The position numbers and the translations under genes are program-made. The notes under the pieces were generated by a model, which was not told the origin of the DNA, did not search any database, and was given only the letters and a program-made list of their open reading frames with translations. Below are positions 32,707-40,699 of a stretch of DNA of 64,000 nucleotides, piece after piece; the stretch's first letter is position 1, and every line of letters starts with the position of its first letter. Origin of the DNA: Dyella sp. 2HG41-7 (GTDB taxonomy: Bacteria; Pseudomonadota; Gammaproteobacteria; Xanthomonadales; Rhodanobacteraceae). Where the stretch lies: assembly GCF_021390675.1 (NCBI RefSeq), contig NZ_JAJEJV010000004.1:2108001-2172000 (forward strand), written 5' to 3'.

Positions 32707-33822
32707 TTAGCCCGGTAAAAGGCTGCCGAGCCGGTCGTACAGCACATCGCGGCGCCAGCCTTCCAGCGCTTCAGGCCATTGGGCCGTAACGGCGAACTCT
32801 TCGAGCACGCGACGTGAACAGAGCAGACCGGCGGGCAGGTCGAGCTCCGCAGCCAGCGTGTCCACGCATAGCTTCATCGCGGAGAGGGCTTGCTTAGCCT
32901 TGCCTTGCGGGTAGGGGGCGATGAGGCCGGTTTCGGCGATTTCAGCGTCGGTGACGGCGTCCTCCAACACCTCGAACAATTCGGCGCGTTGCTGAGAGCG
33001 GAGCGCGCGTTGGCCTGAGCCGCGGCGGTCCAGTTCCTCCAGATTGCGCGGACGTTGTTCGGCGATGCTGAGGACGAGCGCGTCTTCCAGCAGCCACGGA
33101 CGCGGTTTGTCCAATTGTCGTGCGGTGGCGTCGCGCCACAACAAAATGCGGCGCAGGAATGCCTGCTGCTCGCGCGGCCATTCGGCGGCGTTGCGAAAGG
33201 CGAGTTGCGGTTGCGGATCGCCCTCGCGCGGGCAGCTTTTGCGTTTGAGGCGTTCGCAGTCTTCGGCGTGCCAGGCGGTGCGATCGCGCTGCGCCAGGCG
33301 TTCGACGAGTTGCTCATGGATGGTCTTGAGGTAAACGACATCCAGCGTCGCGTAGTCGCGTTGCGATGCCGTGAGCGGGCGTTGCATCCAGTCCGAGCGT
33401 GTTTCGCCTTTATCGAGTTCTGCGCCGGCCAGTTCCGCGACGAGCGCGCGATAACTGAGGCCGAAACCCATGCCTGCGAAGGCCGCAGCGATCTGGGTAT
33501 CGAACAATACGCGCGGCCCTTCCGGCAGCCAGGGCGACAGCGTTTCGAGGTCTTCGCTCGCGCTGTGCATCACGGTGACGACGTTCGCATTGTTCAGCGG
33601 TTGCAGTGCCGTTCCGATATCGAAAGCGAGCGGGTCCACCAGCGCGTATTGATCGTTCAAACCCAATTGAAGCAACGCGAGCTGCGGATAAAAGGTATTG
33701 CGGCGCATAAACTCGGTGTCGAGACCGAGCACCTGAGGGGTCGACAATTGGTCCAGCCAGCGTTCAAGTTCGCTGCGTTGTTCGATCCAATCTGCCTTGG
33801 GGGGCGGCGCAAGCAGGGGCAT
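32707..33822 (-). CDS. rnd: Ribonuclease D
   Basis: 371 aa. A 3'-5' exonuclease for tRNA maturation. DEDDy motifs are visible: GLDTEFMRRNTFYP (Exo I), HSASEDLETL (Exo II) and QRDYATLDVVYL (Exo III with Tyr); an HRDC domain follows near residues 210-290. AAGGA lies six bases before the ATG at 33822; an ATG ten codons upstream lacks this signal. This core gene marks the end of element 1. Confidence 0.93.
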   Translation of the reverse strand: MPLLAPPPKADWIEQRSELERWLDQLSTPQVLGLDTEFMRRNTFYPQLALLQLGLNDQYALVDPLAFDIGTALQPLNNANVVTVMHSASEDLETLSPWLPEGPRVLFDTQIAAAFAGMGFGLSYRALVAELAGAELDKGETRSDWMQRPLTASQRDYATLDVVYLKTIHEQLVERLAQRDRTAWHAEDCERLKRKSCPREGDPQPQLAFRNAAEWPREQQAFLRRILLWRDATARQLDKPRPWLLEDALVLSIAEQRPRNLEELDRRGSGQRALRSQQRAELFEVLEDAVTDAEIAETGLIAPYPQGKAKQALSAMKLCVDTLAAELDLPAGLLCSRRVLEEFAVTAQWPEALEGWRRDVLYDRLGSLLPG

Positions 33823-33928
33823 GTGTATTCCTTGAGACGACCGGATCTGCAATTCGCGATTGCCCCGTCATCGGTGGTGCCATAAGGTAAGCGGTGAACC
33901 ATAGCAGGCCAGTCACGGATAGCCCACC

Positions 33929-35878
33929 ATGCCGAGCAAGGAAACCGTACAACGCCAGCGCGCATTAGGTGGGGCGCTTGGCGTGCTCGTGCTGGCGTTC
34001 GGCCTCACGTATCACTTTTTCCCCCAGGTCTTTCATGTGAGCCCGGAAGAGGTCGCCAACCCTCCGGCTCCCGGCGTGCCGCGCTTGGCGCCCACGACCG
34101 CCACGCGTCCCGTCACCGCAGTGCCTTCCGAGCAGGACGAGATCAACGCCGGCCCGCCGTTGACGCTCGCGCCGACTGCAGTGATTGCCGCGCGCCTGAC
34201 TCGTAAGCCCGCACCGTTGCCCGAGCAATTGACGGCGGACCCGCCGGAAGTGAAAGCCTTGCTCGAGCGCGCGGACAAGGCATACCAGGCGGGGCGCATC
34301 GCTGGCGACAAAAACAGTGCGGCGGCGTTGTATCTGGCGGCGCTCAAACTCAAATCGGACAGCCGTGCCGCGGCGCAGGGGCTGGATCAGGTTCGCACGC
34401 ATCTGATCGCGCAGATCACGCAAGACATCGCCATCGGCGATTCCGAATCGGCAGGCACCTTGCTGGACACCCTCAAGGCGCTACCCAATACCGCGAACGA
34501 TGTCGCGCCGCTCGAAGCAAGCATGAAGACCTTGCTGCAAGTGCGCCCGATGCTGGCGCAAGCGGCGACGATGTTGCAGCAAGGCAAGGTCGATAAGCCA
34601 GCCGATGGCAATGCGCTGGATATGTATCGCTCTGTGCAAAAAGTCGATCCGGAAAATGCTGTGGCCGCGCAAGGTATTTTGCAGGTGCAACGGGTGGTGC
34701 TAGACCGCGCGCTTGCGGCCGTGGCGCAGAACGATTTCGTAGGCGCGGAACAGGCGATGACGGAAGCGACGCCTATCCAGCCCGATTCGCCGCAATTGCA
34801 CGACGTGCGAAACCAGATCGACACGATTCGCCAGCAACGCGCGGCCAATATTCTCGCGCAAGCGCGCTCGGCGCTGGATGCCGGCAACATTCCGCTGGCC
34901 AAACAACTGGCGGGGCAGGCGCAGTCGATCAGCGCGCAGCTGACCGGGCTGGAGGAATTCGAAGAGCGTCTGACAAATGCGCGTCTCTATGCGAACTTTA
35001 AACCGGGACAGGTGTTCAGCGATCGCTTTGTGGATATGAACGGTCAATCGCCCACCATGCTGGTGGTTCCGACCGGTACGTACATGATGGGCGCGCCGGA
35101 CAACGAAGCGGGGCGCGCCGATACGCAGACGCCGCAGCACGAGGTCACCATCAGCAAAGGCTACGCATTGTCGCAATCGGATATCACGGTGGCGCAGTTT
35201 CGCGAGTTTGTGCGCGCGAGCGGCTACAAACCCGATTCGACGACGCAAGGCGGCGCTAGCGTTTACGACGAACGCACCGGTGTGATGCGCGATGTGTCGG
35301 ATGCGAATTGGCAAGACGATTACGCCGGTCACGCCGCGACGGACAACTTGCCGGTGGTCAATATTTCCTGGAACGACGCCAATGCCTACGTGCAATGGTT
35401 GAGTCAGCGCACCGGCAAGAAATTCCGGCTGCCCAGCGAATCGGAATTCGAATACGCGCTGCGCGCCGGCAGCACGACGCGTTACTGGTGGGGCAACAGT
35501 ACGCCCAAGGGCAAAGTGGAAAACCTCACCGGTTCACTCGATCGCTCGCCGAGCGGGCGTCGCTGGAGCCACGCGTTCCAAAACTACGGCGACGGTTTTT
35601 GGGGGCCCGCGCCGATCATGAGTTTCTCGCCCAACGCGTTCGGTCTCTACGACATGGACGGCAACGTGTCGGAATGGATGGCCGATTGCTGGCACGATAA
35701 CTACGTGCGCGCGCCGGTGGACGGTTCGGCGTGGATCAACCCGGGCTGTTCGATCCGCGTCGTGCGCGGCGGCTCGTGGGGCAGTTCGCCGGAGCAGGCC
35801 AATTCGGCGTATCGCCAGGGAGCGGACGCGAGCATTCGCAGCGGTCGCGTGGGCTTTCGCATACTGCGCGAGCTGTGA
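33929..35878 (+). CDS. Membrane-anchored SUMF1/FGE-domain protein with TPR-like region
   Basis: 649 aa. One transmembrane helix near residues 13-31, a Pro/Ala-rich linker, a helical TPR-like region (about 100-350), and a C-terminal formylglycine-generating-enzyme-like domain (about 375-648): VPTGTYMMGAPDNE, FRLPSESEFEYALRAG, GNVSEWMADCW and VRGGSWGSS. The active-site cysteines of true FGE are not evident, so it may be a binding or signalling relative rather than a sulfatase maturase. Divergent from rnd. Confidence 0.8.
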   Translation: MPSKETVQRQRALGGALGVLVLAFGLTYHFFPQVFHVSPEEVANPPAPGVPRLAPTTATRPVTAVPSEQDEINAGPPLTLAPTAVIAARLTRKPAPLPEQLTADPPEVKALLERADKAYQAGRIAGDKNSAAALYLAALKLKSDSRAAAQGLDQVRTHLIAQITQDIAIGDSESAGTLLDTLKALPNTANDVAPLEASMKTLLQVRPMLAQAATMLQQGKVDKPADGNALDMYRSVQKVDPENAVAAQGILQVQRVVLDRALAAVAQNDFVGAEQAMTEATPIQPDSPQLHDVRNQIDTIRQQRAANILAQARSALDAGNIPLAKQLAGQAQSISAQLTGLEEFEERLTNARLYANFKPGQVFSDRFVDMNGQSPTMLVVPTGTYMMGAPDNEAGRADTQTPQHEVTISKGYALSQSDITVAQFREFVRASGYKPDSTTQGGASVYDERTGVMRDVSDANWQDDYAGHAATDNLPVVNISWNDANAYVQWLSQRTGKKFRLPSESEFEYALRAGSTTRYWWGNSTPKGKVENLTGSLDRSPSGRRWSHAFQNYGDGFWGPAPIMSFSPNAFGLYDMDGNVSEWMADCWHDNYVRAPVDGSAWINPGCSIRVVRGGSWGSSPEQANSAYRQGADASIRSGRVGFRILREL

Positions 35879-35889
35879 AGACACAAACG

Positions 35890-35918
35890 AAAAGAGCCGC
35901 CTTGCGGCAGCTCTTTTG
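35890..35918. terminator. Terminator after SUMF1-domain gene
   Basis: AAAAGAGCCGC-CTT-GCGGC(AG)CTCTTTT hairpin with a two-base bulge and a T-rich tail, 12 bases after the stop codon and just before attL of element 2. Confidence 0.65.
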
Positions 35919-35926
35919 CTTTTATC

Positions 35927-35946
35927 TGGTGCCCAGAAGAGGACTC
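35927..35946. repeat. attL of element 2 (20-bp direct repeat)
   Basis: TGGTGCCCAGAAGAGGACTC is identical to 51866-51885, the 3' end of tRNA-Leu including CCA. It marks the left junction; homology ends at both sides. Confidence 0.9.
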
Positions 35947-36072
35947 ACACTGGCTGTCCAAGGGAATCCGATGAAGTCCAGTGCGCTCCGAAAAACGCGG
36001 GCTTTTCTAGGCATTTATCGCGTTTTGTTGTCCAGTGGCGTCCGAGGTGTATTCATTGCATCCGGCTTTAAG

Positions 36073-36094
36073 TGTGGGTAGATTGTGGGTAGAT
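36073..36094 (+). repeat. Arm-type direct repeats near attL
   Basis: Two adjacent perfect copies of TGTGGGTAGAT (36073-36083 and 36084-36094), just upstream of the integrase ATG. The same pair recurs at 51790-51812 beside attR. Confidence 0.75.
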
Positions 36095-36109
36095 CACAGG
36101 TGGATTCCC

Positions 36110-37324
36110 ATGCTCACGCTGCCGCAAATCAAGAACGCCAAGCCGCGTCCCAAGACGTACAAAATGGCCGACGGTTTCGGCCTAACATTGCTGGTCCAGT
36201 CGGATGGCGCAAAGCTTTGGCGCTTTCGATACCGCTTTGCCGGCAAGGAGCAAATGCTCAGCTTCGGTCAGTGGCCACAGGTATCGCTTGCTGAGGCTCG
36301 TCAGTCGCGTGACGATGCGCGTACGCAACTACGTGGTGGTTTGAACCCCGGCGCCGTACGAAAACAAACGAAGGCACAGGCGAAGGTCGCCGCGGCCAAT
36401 TCGTTTCGCGCGGTCGCCGAGGAGTGGATCGAACTCAATCGGGGCAAGTGGCGTGCAACGCATGTCGTACGTGTGCAATCACAACTCGACCGCGACATTC
36501 TCCCGTCGCTTGGCGATCGACCGATTAGCAACATCTCGCCTGCCGAAGTGCTGGCGGTCGCAAAGCGCGTGGAGGGCAGGGACGCGCTCGATCAGGCGAA
36601 ACGTTGTCTGCAGCGGGTAGCGTCCATCTTTGCGCTTGGCGTGCGCACGTTGCGGTGCGAGACGAATCCGGCACGAGAACTTGTCGGCGTGATTAGGACA
36701 CGCAAAGTGCAGCATCGCGCAGCACTCACCTTTGATCAGTTGCCAGATTACCTTGGGCGTTTGGAGAATGTTGGCGCCGGTGCCGAAACGAAAGGTGCCC
36801 TCGAATTCCTTCTCCTCACCGCGACACGCTCTGGCGAGACTCGCGGCATGCGGTGGTCAGAGGTCGACATGGACAAAGGGCTGTGGCGTATTCCAGGTGA
36901 ACGGACGAAGACCGGTATGGAGCACCTCGTACCGTTGAGCAAGCAAGCCAAGGCCATCTTGGAACGCATGCAGCCGCTCACCGGCAACGGTGACTTGGTT
37001 TTCCCAAGTCCGGTGAAGAAGAACGAGCCGCTGCACGCTAACGCGCTGTTGGCCGCGCTACGGCGCATGGGATACGAGACTGGTGACATCACTGCACACG
37101 GCTTCCGCGCCACGTTCAGCACGACCCTAAACGAACTGGGGCATAACCCGGACGTGATCGAGCGCGCGCTGGCGCATGTGCCAAAAGACAAGATCCGCGC
37201 GGCCTATCACCGCTCCCAGTATCTCGAAGAACGGCGGGTGCTGCTGCAGGCCTGGGCGGACATGATCGATGCGAAGCGGAAGGGCGCGAACGTGGTGCCG
37301 ATGCGCAAAAAGGCAGTTGGGTAA
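36110..37324 (+). CDS. int: P4-type tyrosine recombinase integrase
   Basis: 404 aa. The N-terminal DUF4102-like arm-binding domain begins LTLPQIKNAKPRPK; the central core-binding domain spans about 95-185. The catalytic domain has RSGETRGMRW (first Arg), HGFRATFSTTLNELGH (His-x-x-Arg and His) and a C-terminal Tyr in AAYHRSQYLEERR. The ATG at 36110 is preferred over 36035 because AGGTGG lies six bases before it and the added N-terminus overlaps arm repeats. It catalyses integration at tRNA-Leu. Confidence 0.95.
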   Translation: MLTLPQIKNAKPRPKTYKMADGFGLTLLVQSDGAKLWRFRYRFAGKEQMLSFGQWPQVSLAEARQSRDDARTQLRGGLNPGAVRKQTKAQAKVAAANSFRAVAEEWIELNRGKWRATHVVRVQSQLDRDILPSLGDRPISNISPAEVLAVAKRVEGRDALDQAKRCLQRVASIFALGVRTLRCETNPARELVGVIRTRKVQHRAALTFDQLPDYLGRLENVGAGAETKGALEFLLLTATRSGETRGMRWSEVDMDKGLWRIPGERTKTGMEHLVPLSKQAKAILERMQPLTGNGDLVFPSPVKKNEPLHANALLAALRRMGYETGDITAHGFRATFSTTLNELGHNPDVIERALAHVPKDKIRAAYHRSQYLEERRVLLQAWADMIDAKRKGANVVPMRKKAVG

Positions 37325-37371
37325 CTGATTAGTGCACAATGCCAGTACCTAACTGCAGACAAGGTGTCGAG

Positions 37372-37551
37372 ATGAATGATTTGGCGAAGGTTCGGAGCGA
37401 TATTGTCGCTCGACTGCTCGCGACAAAGTTCGAAAAGGTCGCACTTACAGCACATGCAGATGGCGTGTCCGAGAACATAAAAAAGCAGATCAAGGGCGCC
37501 TTGAATATTGCTGATGAGATCATCCGGCAAGCAGGGGAAAAAGACTTCTGA
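37372..37551 (+). CDS. Small hypothetical protein
   Basis: 59 aa, helical and charged (MNDLAKVRSDIVARLLATKF). It follows the integrase by 47 bases and is closed by a strong terminator. An excisionase or other integration accessory is possible from position only. Confidence 0.45.
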   Translation: MNDLAKVRSDIVARLLATKFEKVALTAHADGVSENIKKQIKGALNIADEIIRQAGEKDF

Positions 37552-38114
37552 ACTGAATTTGCCAACTGCAACCCCGCGCCAGCGGGGTTTTTAGTGTCTG
37601 GGAATAAAAGAAAAGGACGGTATTAAACCGTCCCTTTCTTGCGCCATACGCCGCTTCTGGCGCGCACCTACTTTACGACCCCGGGTGCAAAGGCCTGGCT
37701 GGTCCGAGGTCTAGTGCGACGCACCCTCGGCTCGTTTGTGTCCCGACGTATCGGTGCAGGCAGCGGGGGCCGTGCAAAAACTTGAGCAAAGCGCGGCCCT
37801 CCTTTCCAGTTTTTGAGCTGGCAACGAAGCCTAAGCGTTTCTTTTTGCGCGAACCAGAATTGACAGGTTGCGCATCGCGGAGCATTCTAGATTTGTCCCT
37901 GCCAATTCGGGGACCAGGTTTGGCGACCTGAACTGACTAAGGCGCAACGGCGCCGATGGCGCTTTTTTTTGTGCCCGGCGCGTGTGCTTGCTCACTTTGC
38001 GGTGGGCGTGCAGGGCAGCCTTCGGGCTGGCCGGTAACCTTAGTCGCCGGTTCGCCAACCCTGCACGTCCATCACCTCTTCGGAGGTGGCTCATTCGCGC
38101 AGAGGGAGGCACCA
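37552..38114. other. Non-coding tract with several hairpins
   Basis: 563 bases without a convincing gene. It holds the terminator above, a second hairpin GGACGGT-ATTAA-ACCGTCC followed by CTTTCTT (37615-37640), and a GGCGC-AACG-GCGCC hairpin followed downstream by a T-run (about 37940-37970). The middle (37680-37930) is unstructured to the eye; a small RNA cannot be excluded. Confidence 0.4.
37572..37592 (+). terminator. Rho-independent terminator
   Basis: CCCCGC-GCCA-GCGGGG followed by TTTTT. Confidence 0.8.
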
Positions 38115-38765
38115 ATGAAAGACCAAGACACTTTGACGCCCGACCAGTTGGAGATGGAGCGTCTGACCCGCCAAATGAAAGCGCTCATTCGAGCAAAGTG
38201 GCCGGAGCGATACAACACGAAACGGGCTGATTTGAAGATCGTCCCTTCGGTTCCTGTAACGAGTCCCGCAAACGCAAAAATGTCTCGCGAGGAAATTCGC
38301 GGTCAGTTGCTCGCACACATTCGAAAGACGTGGCCGGAAGAGTTCGCGCTGGGCCAGCCGGAACTGAAAGTTATGGTGCCAACGATTGAGCACGAAACTC
38401 CCAGTCCACGCATCGATAGGGAGATGGTCGACCGACTCAAAGCGATGATTCGATCTACTTGGCCCGACGAGTTTGGCCGTGGTTCTCAAGTCATCCCGTT
38501 TCCGCGCAAAAAGAAACCGGGCGCCAAATCGCGCAAGGGTCCTTGTGCGGAAGTCATTCGGTTTCGCTGTGGCAGAGCGGACTATTCAGACCGCCAACGC
38601 AAAATCTTCGACATCTTCGTCAAAGACGGAAAGAGTGCTCGCTTCTCGGCCGCGATGATTGAATTTATGCGACGTCCATGCTCAAGGCCGGGGGACGATT
38701 TGTTCGTCAGAGGCGGGATTGCGATCGCGGACTATATGGATCAGCTCGCAAGGGACGGTATTTGA
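38115..38765 (+). CDS. Repeat-containing hypothetical protein
   Basis: 216 aa. Three degenerate copies of an ~30-residue unit occur (LTRQMKALIRAKWPERY, IRGQLLAHIRKTWPEEF, MVDRLKAMIRSTWPDEF), each a short helix ending in W-P-E/D. A basic stretch follows near 130-145 (FPRKKKPGAKSRK). GGGAGG precedes the ATG. The repeats suggest a small DNA- or protein-binding module; the family is unknown to me. Confidence 0.6.
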   Translation: MKDQDTLTPDQLEMERLTRQMKALIRAKWPERYNTKRADLKIVPSVPVTSPANAKMSREEIRGQLLAHIRKTWPEEFALGQPELKVMVPTIEHETPSPRIDREMVDRLKAMIRSTWPDEFGRGSQVIPFPRKKKPGAKSRKGPCAEVIRFRCGRADYSDRQRKIFDIFVKDGKSARFSAAMIEFMRRPCSRPGDDLFVRGGIAIADYMDQLARDGI

Positions 38766-38841
38766 TCTTCATCGGGGAAATCATTCCCTTTCCATCGCAG
38801 GTGAAGTTCTGCGCGTTAAATATCAACACACGAGGTGAGGT

Positions 38842-39102
38842 ATGAATATGAAGCCAGACGACGTGGCCGTTACTCCGACCGCTTACCGTTTTGAAGACTA
38901 CTTGGCATATGAGAGTTCCGCGGATGTCGTGGACCGCAAGTTATACCAAGCGGCTGCACTGTCAGCGATGCTTTACGGTGGTGGACTTCAGCCGTTCCTT
39001 GAAAATCGTGAGACGATCCAGGACGGTGTGCTGTGGCTTTTGCACGACACGATCTGTGGTGCTATTGCTGCGCGTAGCTCGACGTCACAAGCTACGGAAT
39101 AA
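38842..39102 (+). CDS. Hypothetical protein
   Basis: 86 aa, soluble, no motif. GAGGTGAGGT upstream of the ATG is a good ribosome binding site. An ATG two codons later is an alternative. Confidence 0.5.
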   Translation: MNMKPDDVAVTPTAYRFEDYLAYESSADVVDRKLYQAAALSAMLYGGGLQPFLENRETIQDGVLWLLHDTICGAIAARSSTSQATE

Positions 39103-39192
39103 CTGTTTATTCCGCGCCTAGGCTGATCCCCAAAAACCACGCACCTTCAGTGGCTGGCGCGGCTCCTATTTGAAGGGCGCAGAGGTGTGCGC

Positions 39193-39885
39193 ATGATCGA
39201 TACGCATGAAAAACCGCGCAAAGAGCGAACTCCGGAAGAGTATGCGGGGCAGGTGCTCGATTCCGCCGCTAACTCGCTCATGGCGCTCGGCTTTGTAAAG
39301 GATGAAGCTGATTTCATTGATCGAATGTTTAATTTTGCAGCCAACGCCCACGCAAAACATGGACTCGGCGGAGACGATTGGTATTTAGGCTTTACGGATG
39401 GTGGCCATAAGAGAATTTACAGTGCTTTGGAAAACAAAGGGCTCGTGCCTAAGAATGCGAGGCCCATTCTTAGCAATCGCGGATTTTGGGGGCTCGTTGC
39501 GTGTGGTTATTGCGTCCAAGCCATTGCCGCGTATCGAGCGGGCGATGTCACTGAAGCGTGGACATATGTCGTAGATGCTCGATTTGCCGCGGATTCGCTT
39601 CTGAGCCAATTAACAGACATCGAAATGGTCAAGCTCGATAGGATCAACAGGGCGAAAAAGGCGGTAGGCGTAAAACTTGCAAATGATCCGACGCAGGCGG
39701 CCAAGACCGACGCCCACAAGCTTTGGCGGGATTGGCGATCTGGAGCGGCGATATTCAAATCCGCTGCTGCTTTCGATCGGCACATAGTCGAAAAATTTCC
39801 AGCGGTCACGGCGACGAAAACTGTCGAGCGTTGGCGCAAAGAGTGGTCGGATCAAGAGGCGGAAAATAGGGACTCAGCGAGCTAA
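39193..39885 (+). CDS. Hypothetical helical protein
   Basis: 230 aa, soluble, mostly helical. Near the C-terminus are KLWRDWRSGAAIFKSAAAFDRHIVEKFP and WRKEWSDQE, which recall a short DNA-binding helix pair seen in small phage proteins. AGAGG lies seven bases before the ATG. Function unknown. Confidence 0.55.
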   Translation: MIDTHEKPRKERTPEEYAGQVLDSAANSLMALGFVKDEADFIDRMFNFAANAHAKHGLGGDDWYLGFTDGGHKRIYSALENKGLVPKNARPILSNRGFWGLVACGYCVQAIAAYRAGDVTEAWTYVVDARFAADSLLSQLTDIEMVKLDRINRAKKAVGVKLANDPTQAAKTDAHKLWRDWRSGAAIFKSAAAFDRHIVEKFPAVTATKTVERWRKEWSDQEAENRDSAS

Positions 39886-39972
39886 GTCCCCTACGTGCTT
39901 GCTCGTGAGGTGTAAGCGTTAGTTGGACGCCACAGACTGATTTCATCCCGCAACGGATGGAGTTAGTCAAAA

Positions 39973-40203
39973 ATGAACACCACTGCATTACCGGCAACTG
40001 GTTATCTGCGCCTACCGCAGATCATCGGTAAGCCAGCCACCGATACTTCTCCGGCCATCCCGGCAATTTTCCCCGTCTGCAAGTCGACTTGGTTTGCCGG
40101 CATCAAAGCTGGGCGCTATCCGAAACCCGTGAAACTGGGTGAGCGTGTTTCCGCCTGGCGCGTAGAGGATATCCAGGCACTCATTCAGCGGGCATCGGCA
40201 TGA
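39973..40203 (+). CDS. AlpA-family transcriptional regulator
   Basis: 76 aa. Typical AlpA/excisionase winged helix: GYLRLPQIIG near the start, STWFAGIKAGRYPKPVKLGERVSAWRVEDI in the centre. AlpA-like proteins control excision and replication genes on P4-like elements. It starts a tightly packed operon; its stop overlaps the next start by four bases. Confidence 0.85.
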   Translation: MNTTALPATGYLRLPQIIGKPATDTSPAIPAIFPVCKSTWFAGIKAGRYPKPVKLGERVSAWRVEDIQALIQRASA

Positions 40204-40400
40204 GTGGCACCAACCGCCCGCTGGACGAAGTCGACGCGCAGCTGCTGGCGGCCTGCCACAGCATGGGAGTGCTTGCCGAGCATATAGCCTCACACGGACT
40301 GCAGCCTCAGCTGTTGACCAATTTGGAACGTGTCGCCGACGGCTTCCGCAGGCTGGTCGTTGAACGCCGCGCCGCGCTGATGGGCAGGGAAGCCGCCTGA
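40200..40400 (+). CDS. Small hypothetical protein in replication operon
   Basis: 66 aa, helical, no motif. It overlaps AlpA by four bases (ATGA) and its stop overlaps the next ATG by one base. Function unknown. Confidence 0.55.
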   Translation: MSGTNRPLDEVDAQLLAACHSMGVLAEHIASHGLQPQLLTNLERVADGFRRLVVERRAALMGREAA

Positions 40401-40699
40401 TGGCCACCGATCACCTGCCCGCAAACTGGCGTTCGCGTCTGCCGGCCCCATCGACGTATTACGCACACCATGTTTGCGACCTCGGAGCGCCAAATGCCAC
40501 GGGATGGGCTCAGGCTACATGCCCGTTCCATGCCGACCAAAACCACAGCCTGTCGGTGCAGCTGCTCGGTGAGCGTGGACATTGGCGCTGCAATGGGTCT
40601 TGCGGCGGCGGTGACATGGTGGGTTTCCACATGCGCCTTCGCGGGATCGAATTCAAATCCGCTATTCGCGACCTCGTTGGGTTGAGGGCCGCGGCATGA
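40400..40699 (+). CDS. CHC2-type primase zinc-finger protein
   Basis: 99 aa. The pattern HHVCDLG, CPFHADQNHSLSV, GHWRCNGSCGGGDMVGF corresponds to the DnaG zinc-binding domain (C-H-x-C ... C-x-x-C style ligands). There is no TOPRIM catalytic domain, so it supplies only template recognition, probably with the helicase encoded next (four-base overlap). Confidence 0.8.
   Translation: MATDHLPANWRSRLPAPSTYYAHHVCDLGAPNATGWAQATCPFHADQNHSLSVQLLGERGHWRCNGSCGGGDMVGFHMRLRGIEFKSAIRDLVGLRAAA

Noticed and set aside
37600-38110. Possible retron or other structured RNA locus
   Set aside because: Several hairpins are present but no reverse transcriptase gene exists in the window, and the hairpins look like ordinary terminators.
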